Assembly: GCA_002245135.1 (NCBI GenBank)
Contig: NGBS01001165.1
Coordinates: 124,001 to 188,000 of the forward strand
DNA: 64,000 nt
Origin: Proteromonas lacertae
Taxonomy: Eukaryota > Sar > Bigyra > Opalinata > Proteromonadidae
Direction: 5' to 3'
This document shows, piece after piece, positions 63,748-64,000 of this stretch; position 1 is the first letter of the stretch, and each line of letters starts with the position of its first letter. Below the pieces are notes generated by a model. The model made no database searches. It was given only the letters and a program-made list of their open reading frames with translations, and was not told the DNA's origin. The position numbers and the translations under genes were made by a program.

Positions 63748-64000
63748 TTAATTTTGAAGTTTTTGATACATATATCCCATAGAATTTGGGTAAAACACTA
63801 AGTTAAAGTTACTACACAATAACAATAATATAATAAAAAAGATATGCATAGACATTATAGTTTGAAGAATTCCTAAAACAGTTAATCCAATTGAACAAAC
63901 GTAACTCTTCACTATCACATCATCAGTTATTTGACCAATGAAAAAAATAGTTATTATAACAACCAGTACAAAATAGGAATTAAGAAAAACATCTTTCAAT
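63748..64000 (-). CDS. Membrane protein C-terminus (cut by window edge)
   Basis: Open to the right edge; the visible 83 residues hold two or three hydrophobic segments (YFVLVVIITIFFIG, YVCSIGLTVLGILQTIM, IFFIILLLLC) and stop at 63748. No family recognised. Confidence 0.5.
   Translation of the reverse strand, partial: LKDVFLNSYFVLVVIITIFFIGQITDDVIVKSYVCSIGLTVLGILQTIMSMHIFFIILLLLCSNFNLVFYPNSMGYMYQKLQN

Overview
This window is nuclear DNA from an AT-rich, gene-dense protist with very small introns. Most introns are 24-40 nt, start GTATRT and end in TAG. The genetic code looks standard: apparent internal stops resolve into small introns or single-base frameshifts. Three gene sets constrain the lifestyle. 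There is a SufC-SufB fusion of the archaeal-like type known from Blastocystis and relatives and from breviates. There is a ribosome recycling factor with a presequence-like N-terminus, implying an organelle that still translates. CFAP410 and a double p25-alpha (TPPP) protein imply a cilium or flagellum. Together these suggest an anaerobic or microaerophilic flagellate with a mitochondrion-related organelle. An opalinate stramenopile close to Proteromonas/Blastocystis, or a breviate, would fit, but this assignment is inference.

Layout. 1-2.5 kb: 3' part of a surface protein gene with Ig-like repeats and a C-terminal membrane anchor. 2.8-8.8 kb (minus) and 12.7-17.7 kb (plus): two paralogous giant genes, each encoding two P-loop NTPase domains of the Crinkler/RHS (retrotransposon hot spot) type around a coiled-coil middle. 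They lie in opposite orientation on either side of a C2CD5-like gene (9.3-12.4 kb). A 227-bp copy of the last intron and exon of the C2CD5-like gene recurs beyond the plus-strand NTPase gene, so that gene sits between direct repeats. 18-27 kb: mitochondrial carrier, POT1-like telomere protein, SufCB, ribosome recycling factor, KDEL receptor and cofilin. 27-33.5 kb: CSB/ERCC6 repair ATPase and Sin3 corepressor. 33.5-36.8 kb: a gene-poor stretch holding a broken Tnp2-like transposase relic. 36.8-50.9 kb: DIS3/RRP44, a SHAQKYF-type Myb, an AIMP1/Arc1-like tRNA-binding cofactor, CFAP410, alanyl-tRNA synthetase, a Mei2-like RNA-binding protein, a Tim17-family protein and an LRR coiled-coil protein. 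51-56.9 kb: fast-evolving acidic paralogs, several unrecognised genes and a membrane protein. 56.9-63.2 kb: DIM1, DDX47/RRP3, PDK1 and the p25-alpha protein. A partial membrane protein ends the window.

The housekeeping genes are ordinary eukaryotic machinery: tRNA charging, rRNA processing, exosome, chromatin repression, transcription-coupled repair, ER retrieval, actin turnover and AGC kinase signalling. The unusual content is the twin-NTPase loci with their flanking repeat, two introns that fit AT-AC (minor-spliceosome-like) boundaries better than GT-AG, and a cysteine-rich linker inside SufCB. Several genes carry single-base frameshifts, mostly at homopolymers. These may be assembly errors or real decay, and the sequence alone cannot decide.
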